The notes under the pieces: model-generated | Database searches by the model: none | Seen by the model: only the letters and a program-made list of their open reading frames with translations | Told to the model about the DNA's origin: nothing | Shown: positions 1 through 6,475 of the stretch, piece after piece | Position numbering within the stretch: the stretch's first letter is position 1 | Layout of the letters: each line of letters opens with the position of its first letter | Translations under genes and position numbers: made by a program | NCBI GenBank assembly: GCA_026417275.1 | Contig: JAOADO010000035.1 | Span: forward strand, 1-14,585 | Source: Verrucomicrobiia bacterium | GTDB taxonomy: Bacteria > Verrucomicrobiota > Verrucomicrobiae > Limisphaerales > JAKPVM01 | Length of the DNA stretch: 14,585 bases | Direction: 5' to 3'

Positions 1-333
1 CATACTCCAATATTTTACAAAAACCATATTTTCGGCGTAAGGGCAGACGGTCAGTTTGTGTGCGTAACAACAGATGGCAAACCCATCTGGGAAAGCTCGC
101 CTAAAAATGTGTTTGGATTGGGTCCTTTTTTACTTGCAGAAGATATGTTTTATGTGTTGTCTGAAAATGGCAAACTTTCACTAATTGCCGCGGATACTGG
201 CAAGTTCAATCTCATTGCGCAGGCTCAGATTCTTGATGGACACGAATCCTGGGGTCCTATGGCGCTGGTTGGGACGCGGTTGCTTGTTCGGGATTTAACG
301 AAGCTTGCGTGTTTTGAGGTTGGGGGAGATTGA
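1..333 (+). CDS. PQQ-like beta-propeller repeat protein, C-terminal fragment (5' end outside window)
   Basis: Frame 1 is open from the first base and ends at TGA 331-333, giving 110 residues with no start in the window. The fragment reads as short beta-strands with Gly/Asp turns (FGVRADGQFVCV, GKPIWESSP) and ends in HESWGPMALVGTRLLVRD. This resembles the closing blades of PQQ-like (BamB/alcohol-dehydrogenase-like) beta-propellers annotated as outer membrane protein assembly factor or PQQ-binding-like proteins. Such proteins are normally exported; any signal peptide would lie outside the window. The function is not known: the propeller may be a binding scaffold rather than an enzyme. Its last 77 bases overlap the 3' end of the convergent histidine kinase gene. 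A GTG codon at 58 is in frame but lies inside the conserved repeat, so I do not take it as the start. Family call fairly sure, role unknown. Confidence 0.8.
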   Translation, partial: HTPIFYKNHIFGVRADGQFVCVTTDGKPIWESSPKNVFGLGPFLLAEDMFYVLSENGKLSLIAADTGKFNLIAQAQILDGHESWGPMALVGTRLLVRDLTKLACFEVGGD

Positions 334-2539
334 TTTGCGCCAGAGTCTTTTCAATTGCTTCTTGAATACTTGCGATTCGGAACGGCTTTTGAATATGCAA
401 GGTGCCCGTTGATTTTAAAAAATTCTGAGTATCTTCGCTGACAGTATCGCCAGTCAGAAAGATTACACGTTTTTCATATTCAGGTTTTCTTGTCCTTAAA
501 ATTTCGTAAAACTGTTTTCCATCTATTTCTGGCATACGAACATCTGACAACACAACATGAAAGTGTTGTTTGTTGATGATTTCAAGAGCATCGATGGCAG
601 AATTGCATATTGTTGGAACATACCCCATTAAAGTAAGAAGTTCCGACATCATGTCAACTACAGATTTCTCGTCGTCAACGACAAGAACCTTCGCAGGAAA
701 ACTTGCGCGTCCTATTTTCATATTTTCTTTTTCTATGGTCTCGGGTCTGGGGGTATTTTGCGATATAACGATGGGAATTTCAACAACAAAACAAGCTCCC
801 CCATTTTTCGGACGCTGGTAATAGATTTTTCCCTTGTGTTCAGTAAGTATGCTGTGAGCAAGCGATAAGCCAAGACCTGTGCCTGTTCCAACCTCTTTTG
901 TCGTAAAAAATGGTTCAAATATTTTTTCCTCAAGATGAGGCGGAACTCCAGGACCGTTGTCCTGAACTTCTATTCTTATAACGCTATTATCCACTGATGT
1001 GCGAAGGCGTAAACAATGCGGTGGAGACGATTTTTCCATCGCTTGCAGGGCATTGTTTATAAGAATTACAAGAACCTGTTGAATCTGGTCCGGGTCTGCC
1101 ATAGTTTCCGGCAGTGCTTTATCAAGTTCATAATTTACAGAAACATTCGAAATTCTGGTAGTAAATTTGCGCAATTCCATCACTGATTGAATTATTTGAT
1201 TTATGTTCACTGGTTCACGACGCATGTGCCGCTCACGGGCAAATGTGAGGAAATTTTTAACAAGGCTGACTGCCCTGTCGCATTCACGCACCACTTTTTC
1301 GAGGTCCGTTCTTGTCTGTGGTTGGAGTTGATGGTGATTCAATATTACCTCAAGAAAGCCTCTTATCACTGCAAGGGGGTTATTTAATTCATGAGCCACG
1401 CCGGAAATCATTTGTCCGAGGGCTGAGAGTTTTTCTGCCTGACGCAGTTGTTGTTCAAGACGAAATCTTTCGGTCAATTCCCTTACGAAAAGCTGAAGCG
1501 CTTTTTGTTTCCCGTAAATTACAATGGAACCGTCAACCTCTGTTGCGACTACTGAACCGCATTTTTTGCGCAAATACAACGGTTTCTGTTGAGTTAAATA
1601 GTTAAACCACTCAAAACCGTCTTTTAAGCTGTCGGATTGTTTTTCATCAACACAGCAGAATTCTTTTAGACTATAATTTTTAGCTTCTGATTGTTGAATA
1701 TCCAATATCTGAGCTCCGGTCCGATTAATTTCTACGATTTTTAGTTCGTCAATGTCGGTTATTAAAATGCCTTCAGCGGCTTGTTCAAAAAGCGAACGAT
1801 ATCGCTCTTCTGTTGAGACAACGGCATTTTTTAACACTTCTGTCTGATGCCCTTCTTCAATTACATTTCTGACTGCTCTTTCTTTAACTACCCGAGCTTC
1901 TTCAAGCACAAGAATAATCATGCTCACCGCAATAAACAGTTGAACAATTGTGGATATAAAAAAGACAGTGGTATGAAGTTCTGGGATTTTTAGCATTATT
2001 GGGTAGGTGATGTGGAAAACGCCCCAGAGGAAAAAACCAAACGCAAGAAGTCCCGCTCCGAGAAAAGAATGACGTTTGCGGTAAAGTAAAAAACAGTAAG
2101 AAATCCGTGTGCTTGCCAGGAAGATTAACGAGTAAATCGGCAGTCGCGCCTGCCAGTAATCTTCCATATGATATGCGCCAACATAACTCCAGACCAGGAG
2201 AAATGCGAGGAACAATGCGACAAGCCTCTGGCTCACATGGTTGCCAAGAAAACGCGCGCTCCCCCAGAAAAAAGAAACTGCAACCGCGCATATACACCAT
2301 TGCCGTAGCATGAGCAAGAGCGGTGTTTCGTTAGCCTCCTGAACATAAAAACTCAAAGTAAGCCATATTGCATAAAAGAGCCACCCTCCCGCCCAAATCG
2401 TGAAGTAGCGCCGTCTTGTATAGTAATTAAGATAGAAGAAGATGCCAATTAACACCCATACGCTGAGCAATGAAATTAATATCGTTGCCCTGAGGTAATA
2501 ATCCGGCAGAATAAGGCTGAACTCACCAATCGTATCCAT
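257..2539 (-). CDS. membrane-bound PAS hybrid sensor histidine kinase with C-terminal receiver domain
   Basis: A 760-residue sensor kinase. Residues 1-212 form about seven hydrophobic segments (roughly 15-38, 46-66, 73-97, 105-123, 134-153, 158-182, 189-212), a 7TM-like input module I cannot assign to a named family. A charged, probably coiled linker (213-245) leads to a PAS domain (about 246-365). The HisKA H-box is VAHELNNPLAVIRG with phospho-acceptor His383. The HATPase domain shows the N box (INNALQA, 494-500), DNGPGVP (527-533), FEPFFTTK (541-548) and GTGTGLGLSL (551-560). The receiver domain (about 616-735) has the acid pair Asp622-Asp623, phospho-acceptor Asp666 (LSDVRMP), Thr696 and Lys718. 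All catalytic residues are present. Residues 736-760 are a Gln/Pro/Ala/Thr-rich tail encoded antisense to the neighbouring propeller gene. The start is ATG with a weak GAGAA just upstream. No partner regulator is adjacent. The signal is unknown. Confidence 0.95.
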   Translation of the reverse strand: MDTIGEFSLILPDYYLRATILISLLSVWVLIGIFFYLNYYTRRRYFTIWAGGWLFYAIWLTLSFYVQEANETPLLLMLRQWCICAVAVSFFWGSARFLGNHVSQRLVALFLAFLLVWSYVGAYHMEDYWQARLPIYSLIFLASTRISYCFLLYRKRHSFLGAGLLAFGFFLWGVFHITYPIMLKIPELHTTVFFISTIVQLFIAVSMIILVLEEARVVKERAVRNVIEEGHQTEVLKNAVVSTEERYRSLFEQAAEGILITDIDELKIVEINRTGAQILDIQQSEAKNYSLKEFCCVDEKQSDSLKDGFEWFNYLTQQKPLYLRKKCGSVVATEVDGSIVIYGKQKALQLFVRELTERFRLEQQLRQAEKLSALGQMISGVAHELNNPLAVIRGFLEVILNHHQLQPQTRTDLEKVVRECDRAVSLVKNFLTFARERHMRREPVNINQIIQSVMELRKFTTRISNVSVNYELDKALPETMADPDQIQQVLVILINNALQAMEKSSPPHCLRLRTSVDNSVIRIEVQDNGPGVPPHLEEKIFEPFFTTKEVGTGTGLGLSLAHSILTEHKGKIYYQRPKNGGACFVVEIPIVISQNTPRPETIEKENMKIGRASFPAKVLVVDDEKSVVDMMSELLTLMGYVPTICNSAIDALEIINKQHFHVVLSDVRMPEIDGKQFYEILRTRKPEYEKRVIFLTGDTVSEDTQNFLKSTGTLHIQKPFRIASIQEAIEKTLAQINLPQPQNTQASLNPEQATASQPAP

Positions 2540-2634
2540 TTCTCGTTAATGGTTCTACTATGTTAAACCTCATATCAGACTGAGTTTAATTAATAAATGG
2601 ACGGAGTCATATAATCAAGATTAATTAACAATAT
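2540..2634. promoter_or_regulatory. short spacer between the radical SAM and kinase genes
   Basis: This 95-base AT-rich spacer lies between two minus-strand genes. An imperfect inverted repeat (2563-2571 with 2582-2589, one bulged C) could form a small hairpin in the kinase leader. No T-run follows it on the minus strand, so it is not a convincing terminator. The spacer is long enough for a separate kinase promoter, but I cannot point to clear -35/-10 boxes. Confidence 0.25.
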
Positions 2635-4194
2635 TTATTGTGTATCAACATGTTTTATCTGTCGTTTTAGCGGTTCTTTTGTGCTATTCTTTGACGAATG
2701 AGGTAGTTTTTCTTTTAAAAAAGGACGAAGCATCTCCGGCAATTCACGGAACCCCACGCGTTTGCAATCTTCAATAAGGCATTCTGCCGCCAATTCTTCT
2801 GTTACATGTTTCTGCGATATCAAATATTCAAATAAAAGAGCTACCAGTTTATCGCGAGAGATTGCCGTTGTCCTTCCAGTTTTGGCAAATAGCCATTCTG
2901 TTAATTGCATAAATTCATTAAACGGAGAGTGGTCGCTTGAGTTTGATGAATTATATTTGTCTAACTCGAGTATTAATTCTGTGGTCGTCGTGAAATTGCC
3001 ACTATTGGCAATCATGTCCCAGTATCGCGCGAATTTCTTTATCCTTTGCAATTCTTCAAAACTCATGGTAGAAGTCTTGAGGATTTCATAAGGGGGTTCC
3101 GGGTTATAAACCATGCCCCACTGTTTATCGTGCCGCGAAATTGGAACGCCGCGAAGCCGTTTCAATATTCCAACCTGTATCTCCTGCGGACGAAGTTTCG
3201 CCAGACTGTCAAAGCCTCTCTGGAAACTTTTCATGTCTTCTCCCGGCAACCCGGCTATAAGGTCTGTATGCAAATGAACGCCAGTTTCTTCCCTTAAAAA
3301 TCGCAGATTCGAAATCAACTTCTCATAATTCTGCCAACGACTTATTCTTTCAGAAACCTCGTGGTTGAAGGTCTGAATTCCCACCTCAAACTGGATTGTT
3401 GCCGGGGGAAATTCTTTTATTACCTCTTTCCATCTCTCGGGAAAACGGTCGGGGACAAGTTCAAAATGGAAAAAAATCCCTTTTCTGGCGTATTGCAAAC
3501 AAAACTCGAGAATCTTTTCCCCATGTTTTACATCAACGTTAAATGTCCTGTCCACAAATTTAAGTTGACGGGCACCGCGCCGTATTAACGTGTCGAGCGC
3601 GTTTAAAAAGGCATCAACTGGAAAATAACGCACCCGCTCATCCAGAGAAGAAATGCAAAACTCACATTTAAACGGACATCCGCGGGAGGATTCCACGTAA
3701 ACAATTCGGTGCATTATGTCTTTTTCTGTGTAAAATTCATACGGAAGCGCAATATTATCCAATTGCGGCGGCAATGGTTTAATAACTTTTGAATCGGGCA
3801 AATCCCCGGAAAGCGTTCTTCTACACAGATTATAAAATTCAATGTCTCCCTCGCCGCAGATTATGTAATCGCAATATTTGAAACTTTTCTGTTCTTCCCA
3901 CTCAAAACTTATTTCAGGACCGCCTAAGATAATAATGGTTTCAGGACTTACGTTTTTAAGTATTGCGACAAGTTCGTCAACAAGTCTTGCGTTCCAGATA
4001 TACACGCCAATACCAATAATGCGCGGATTCCGATTCAAAAGCGTTTCCGCGATATCCGATGGTCTTGATTGCAGGTCAAATTCTATGATTTCCGCATTTG
4101 TTCTCAACTCACCCAAATTCGCGTATAAATAGCGAAGACCAAAAGCGGTATGTATATACTTTGCATTTATTGTTGTAAGAACAATTTCGGACAT
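2635..4194 (-). CDS. B12-binding-fold radical SAM protein, DUF4080 type
   Basis: A 519-residue protein with an N-terminal Rossmann-like, B12-binding-type region (about 1-135: IVLTTINAKYIH, IGIGVYIWNA, IIILGGPEISFEW, CGEGD) and a radical SAM barrel (about 160-370). The cluster motif is CPFKCEFC (Cys173, Cys177, Cys180; Cx3Cx2C), expected to hold a 4Fe-4S cluster that cleaves S-adenosylmethionine. The later barrel motifs GIQTFN (272-277) and LIAGLPGED (312-320) are present. The C-terminal roughly 140 residues match the DUF4080 extension as I remember it. The cobalamin-ligating DxHxxG motif is not visible, so the N-terminal fold may not bind B12 in the base-off mode. The substrate is unknown. 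It is expected in the cytoplasm. The start is ATG 4192-4194, with no Shine-Dalgarno upstream. It sits 125 bases after the UroD-like gene on the same strand, possibly co-transcribed. Confidence 0.9.
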   Translation of the reverse strand: MSEIVLTTINAKYIHTAFGLRYLYANLGELRTNAEIIEFDLQSRPSDIAETLLNRNPRIIGIGVYIWNARLVDELVAILKNVSPETIIILGGPEISFEWEEQKSFKYCDYIICGEGDIEFYNLCRRTLSGDLPDSKVIKPLPPQLDNIALPYEFYTEKDIMHRIVYVESSRGCPFKCEFCISSLDERVRYFPVDAFLNALDTLIRRGARQLKFVDRTFNVDVKHGEKILEFCLQYARKGIFFHFELVPDRFPERWKEVIKEFPPATIQFEVGIQTFNHEVSERISRWQNYEKLISNLRFLREETGVHLHTDLIAGLPGEDMKSFQRGFDSLAKLRPQEIQVGILKRLRGVPISRHDKQWGMVYNPEPPYEILKTSTMSFEELQRIKKFARYWDMIANSGNFTTTTELILELDKYNSSNSSDHSPFNEFMQLTEWLFAKTGRTTAISRDKLVALLFEYLISQKHVTEELAAECLIEDCKRVGFRELPEMLRPFLKEKLPHSSKNSTKEPLKRQIKHVDTQ

Positions 4195-4319
4195 ATAGAT
4201 AATAAAACACGATTTGTTCAGAGCATCAAAGACATGTTGTTAGATGTTTCAAATGAATTCAGGTAAAAACAAGGTGGGAAACAACAGGATAAAAAACAAC
4301 GATGCAACACCCCGCAATT

Positions 4320-5492
4320 TTAGTAGATTCCAAATTCTCGCACAGCTTCCCACATTGCAACAATATTCTGGGGCGGGACATCCGCTTGGATGTTGTGAAC
4401 GGTTGCAAAAATAAAGCCCCCGCCGGGAGCAAGGTCTTCGATTCGCCTTTTTACCTCGTCTTTTACCTGCTGAGGGGTGCCGCGCGGAAGAATCCATTGC
4501 GTGTCCACGCCGCCCCCGTAAAAAACAATATCTTTCCCGAACAATCGTTTCAATTCGCGCGTGTCCATGCCAACGGCGCTTACCTGAACGGGATTTAAAA
4601 TATCAATGCCGGCTTCAATCAAATCCGGAATCAAGTCCTTCACTGCGCCGCAGGAATGGTAAAAAATCTTTACAGGAACTTTCGCGCTTTTCTTGATATG
4701 ATTAAACAAACGAGCATGTCGCGGTTTTAAAAATCTCCTGTACATTGATTTGCTTATTAAACATCGGTTTTGAGTGGCGAGGTCGTCGGCTTCGGAAACA
4801 ATCATCACATTTTCGCCAACTGTTTTAAGCGCTTTTTCCCAGTAACGCATTTTAATATCGCAGATTGTATCCAGCAGGACTTCAGCGAAAGACGGACGTT
4901 CTATCATATCGCAGAAAAAGTTTTCAAAACCGCGTAGCCACAGGGCTACCTCGAATATACCGGCGGCATTTCTTCCAAGCACATAAGCCACCCGTCGCTT
5001 GTTCATCAGTTCATCTGCTTTTTCTGCCATTCCGTCAAAGCGGGCTGGGTGCTCCGGGTCGGGAAATTTATATCTCAAAAGTCCTTCAACTGTGTCAACA
5101 TTTGCAAGAGGATGTCTGCGCATGTCGTGGTAAAAACCACCATCAATCGGCATCCACCATTCTATTCCCCATTCATCGGTGATTTTGCTATAACCATCTT
5201 CGAATCTTTGTGGCAGTGTTGCCCCCGGCGGCGCAGATGGATTGATTCCCCATATATCTACACACAGGCGCGCCTTAACATCCTCGTCCACACATGCGAG
5301 TTGTTGCATTGGGTCTTCAATCTTAATCTTAACTTCTGGCAAACCAAGCTGCTTTCGTAAATTTCGATACGCGATGTGATGGATTCCCGTTAAAATTGTT
5401 CCCCCAAGATCGAAAGGAACGCGGTCGGCTTCGCGATGGTTTATTGCCGCTTGCACTCGCAATGCGCTTGTCCATGTTGTTGCACTGTTCAT
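4320..5492 (-). CDS. uroporphyrinogen decarboxylase-fold (MtaA/CmuA-like) protein
   Basis: A 390-residue protein of the UroD superfamily, which contains true heme-pathway decarboxylases and zinc-dependent corrinoid:CoM-type methyltransferases. Visible motifs are HREADRVPFDLGG near the N-terminus (19-31), SEADDLATQN (233-242), FYHSCGAVKDLIPDLIEAG (277-295), NPVQ (300-303), YGGGVDTQ (325-332) and a C-terminal GGGFIFATVHNIQADVPPQN (357-376). His279 and Cys281 match the HxC zinc ligands of the MtaA branch, and the position of the usual third Cys holds His366. This argues against HemE and for a methyltransferase-like or still unassigned member; such paralogs are numerous in Lentisphaerota and Clostridia. 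It starts 49 bases beyond the terminator of the arsR-like gene. A poor TTGCAG-16-TACGAT pair on the minus strand (5537-5542 and 5515-5520) could be its own promoter. No Shine-Dalgarno is seen. Substrate unknown. Confidence 0.88.
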   Translation of the reverse strand: MNSATTWTSALRVQAAINHREADRVPFDLGGTILTGIHHIAYRNLRKQLGLPEVKIKIEDPMQQLACVDEDVKARLCVDIWGINPSAPPGATLPQRFEDGYSKITDEWGIEWWMPIDGGFYHDMRRHPLANVDTVEGLLRYKFPDPEHPARFDGMAEKADELMNKRRVAYVLGRNAAGIFEVALWLRGFENFFCDMIERPSFAEVLLDTICDIKMRYWEKALKTVGENVMIVSEADDLATQNRCLISKSMYRRFLKPRHARLFNHIKKSAKVPVKIFYHSCGAVKDLIPDLIEAGIDILNPVQVSAVGMDTRELKRLFGKDIVFYGGGVDTQWILPRGTPQQVKDEVKRRIEDLAPGGGFIFATVHNIQADVPPQNIVAMWEAVREFGIY

Positions 5493-5539
5493 AATCAGTG
5501 AGGGATTCGGAAAAATCGTACAACCGCGGCAAAAAACTG

Positions 5540-5570
5540 CAATAAAAAACCGGGCGTTGTAGCCCGGTTT
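5540..5570 (-). terminator. intrinsic terminator of the arsR-like gene
   Basis: A perfect 9-bp inverted repeat (AAACCGGGC at 5547-5555 and GCCCGGTTT at 5562-5570) encloses a 6-base loop. Read on the minus strand, the stem is followed by a T-rich run (TTTTATT, 5546 down to 5540). It begins about 20 bases after the arsR-like stop codon, the usual geometry for Rho-independent termination. It separates that gene from the downstream UroD-like gene. On the plus strand no T-run follows the stem. Confidence 0.88.
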
Positions 5571-5591
5571 GCTTGGAAAATGTTTTACATC

Positions 5592-5945
5592 CTATACGGT
5601 GTCAAAAATCTTCGAAAATATGGCGTTTTTCTCATACTGTTTCTTCAAACTCTTGCAAACGCATTCGCATAGGTCAAAAATATTAGGTTCGCTGATGCGA
5701 TAATAAACGTTAACACCTTCTTTTCTGCGAGCAACAATCCCGGCATCAAGCAAAATCTGCAACTGATGCGAAACATTCGCCTGATTGGCTCCAACAATCC
5801 TTACAAGTTCGCTCACGTTTTTCTCGCCAGATTCAAGCGCGAGTATCAATTTTAGCCGTGTCTTCTCACTCAAAGCCTTAAACCTTTCCGCTACCATCTC
5901 TAACGCTTCATCTGGCAAATAATGTTTACCATCTTTTTGAGTCAT
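5592..5945 (-). CDS. ArsR-family helix-turn-helix transcriptional repressor
   Basis: A 117-residue winged helix-turn-helix protein, a normal length for ArsR/SmtB regulators. The N-terminal helix (ERFKALSEKTRLKLILAL, 20-37) leads to the recognition unit (NVSELVRIVGANQANVSHQL, 43-62) and the wing (GIVARRKEGVNVYYRI, 69-84). The classical arsenic site ELCVCDL in the DNA-binding helix is absent. The C-terminal helix instead carries Cys93, Cys95 and Cys97, which might bind a metal or respond to thiol or sulfur chemistry; the ligand cannot be told from sequence. It has the only good Shine-Dalgarno in the window, GAGGAG at 5957-5962 about 11 bases before ATG 5943-5945. It is single-cistron, with its own terminator. 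Autoregulation is likely by family habit; a perfect palindrome lies about 85 bases upstream. Confidence 0.93.
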   Translation of the reverse strand: MTQKDGKHYLPDEALEMVAERFKALSEKTRLKLILALESGEKNVSELVRIVGANQANVSHQLQILLDAGIVARRKEGVNVYYRISEPNIFDLCECVCKSLKKQYEKNAIFSKIFDTV

Positions 5946-5956
5946 AATATTTAGTT

Positions 5957-5962
5957 CTCCTC
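5957..5962 (-). promoter_or_regulatory. Shine-Dalgarno of the arsR-like gene
   Basis: GAGGAG on the minus strand, 11 bases before the ATG at 5943-5945. It fixes the start and is notable because almost every other gene here lacks one. Confidence 0.75.
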
Positions 5963-6000
5963 AAAATCTATTAACACAAATAAAGATAACCTTATAGTAA

Positions 6001-6027
6001 AGTATAAAAAATAGATTCATGCAACAA
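6001..6027 (-). promoter_or_regulatory. possible sigma70-like promoter of the arsR-like gene
   Basis: On the minus strand TTGTTG (6022-6027) and TATACT (6001-6006) are separated by 15 bases, about 55 bases before the start codon. The spacing is short and the -35 is poor, in a region so AT-rich that -10-like matches are expected by chance. A candidate only. Confidence 0.3.
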
Positions 6028-6028
6028 C

Positions 6029-6046
6029 ATTATTTTTAAAAATAAT
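6029..6046. promoter_or_regulatory. perfect 18-bp AT palindrome, candidate operator
   Basis: ATTATTTTTAAAAATAAT is its own reverse complement. It lies directly upstream of the candidate -35 box of the arsR-like gene. ArsR-type repressors are dimers that bind AT-rich imperfect palindromes near their own promoters, so this is a reasonable operator candidate. A base composition of only A and T raises the chance of coincidence. Confidence 0.4.
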
Positions 6047-6172
6047 TCACATATTCATATACATATAAATATAAGTTAAAATATTAAAATAATCAAAGTA
6101 AAATAAATTCTATTAATAATTCTATCAATCATTAACAAATTCAGTGAGTTACATTTTTTGGACGATTCGAAT

Positions 6173-6334
6173 TCATGATATGTGTCGCGAATTGCACATA
6201 TTGTGTGTATGATGAGCGATGAAATCTCCCGCGACTGAAAATGAGGAACATTGTTCCAGCAAAGTCTGAAAACAGGCGAGCGTAATCCATTCCTCATGCT
6301 TGGAAATACACGCAATGCGAACACCCCGGTGCAT
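6173..6334 (-). pseudogene. doubtful 53-codon reading frame, possible degenerate receiver-domain remnant
   Basis: From ATG 6332-6334, with a GGAAGA element 7 bases upstream (6342-6347), 53 codons run to TGA at 6173-6175. The first 37 residues (VRIACISKHEEW, TLLEQCSSFSVAGD) loosely recall the beta1-alpha1-beta2 start of NarL-type response regulators, which often begin IRV-x-x-VDDH and later LLE-x-x-x-x-F-x-VVGE. The acidic pair is absent and the match needs a two-residue insertion. It then stops where a receiver would continue. It may be a gene remnant, a real small protein, or chance coding across a structured non-coding element. In-frame readings starting further upstream (GTG 6389-6391) are also open. 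Confidence 0.2.
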
Positions 6335-6369
6335 TTTACATTCTTCCAGACGTATTTCCCGTTGCTCGC
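6276..6369. ncRNA. nested inverted repeats, possible structured RNA or leader element
   Basis: Three complementary pairs lie in nested order: GCGAGC (6276-6281) with GCTCGC (6364-6369), GGAAATAC (6302-6309) with GTATTTCC (6352-6359), and AATGC (6314-6318) with GCATT (6331-6335). Together they could fold into one long, internally looped stem on either strand. I match it to no known RNA, and internal loops are large and asymmetric. It overlaps the doubtful minus-strand reading frame. It could be a small RNA, an upstream leader of the plus-strand kinase, or coincidence. Confidence 0.2.
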
Positions 6370-6475
6370 TAATAATTGATGTTGAAAACACCCCCCTCTT
6401 TTTCTTCTTGTTTGCGCGACGTAATTCTATAACATTTTAAATCGAAAACTAAAAACCTTAAATTATAGATGAAAT

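Larger units (their letters stand above)
5946..6475. other. 530-base spacer between arsR-like and pfkB-type genes
   Basis: This spacer separates divergent genes and must hold both promoters. 5946-6170 is extremely AT-rich and contains the arsR-side promoter and palindrome. 6171-6420 is distinctly richer in G and C and carries a short minus-strand reading frame, the palindrome GGAACA-T-TGTTCC (6245-6257) and nested inverted repeats (6276-6369). 6421-6475 is AT-rich again and leads into the kinase start without a Shine-Dalgarno. A pyrimidine run (CCCCCCTCTTTTTCTTCTT, 6391-6409) borders the island. I recognise no known RNA family or riboswitch. Confidence 0.5.

Noticed and set aside
1902..2300. 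Minus-strand 132-codon frame inside the kinase gene
   Set aside because: It is an alternative frame of the kinase transmembrane region. The kinase frame has continuous, conserved domains on both sides.
2563..2589. Hairpin in the spacer before the kinase as a terminator of the radical SAM gene
   Set aside because: The stem is short with a bulge, and no T-run follows it on the minus strand.
4249..4497. Minus-strand 82-codon frame overlapping the end of the UroD-like gene
   Set aside because: It lies out of frame over the conserved C-terminus of the UroD-like gene and shows no family features.
4320..5492. Naming the UroD-fold gene hemE because hemL is in the same window
   Set aside because: The His-x-Cys metal motif, the length of 390 residues and the divergent N-terminus fit the MtaA/CmuA-like branch rather than HemE. 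It also lies about 7 kb from hemL on the other strand.
6175..6222. A 15-codon plus-strand frame with a Cx3Cx2C spacing (CVANCTYC), like a radical SAM cluster motif
   Set aside because: It is far too short to form a radical SAM domain, lacks a ribosome site and stops at once. The cysteine spacing is most likely coincidence.
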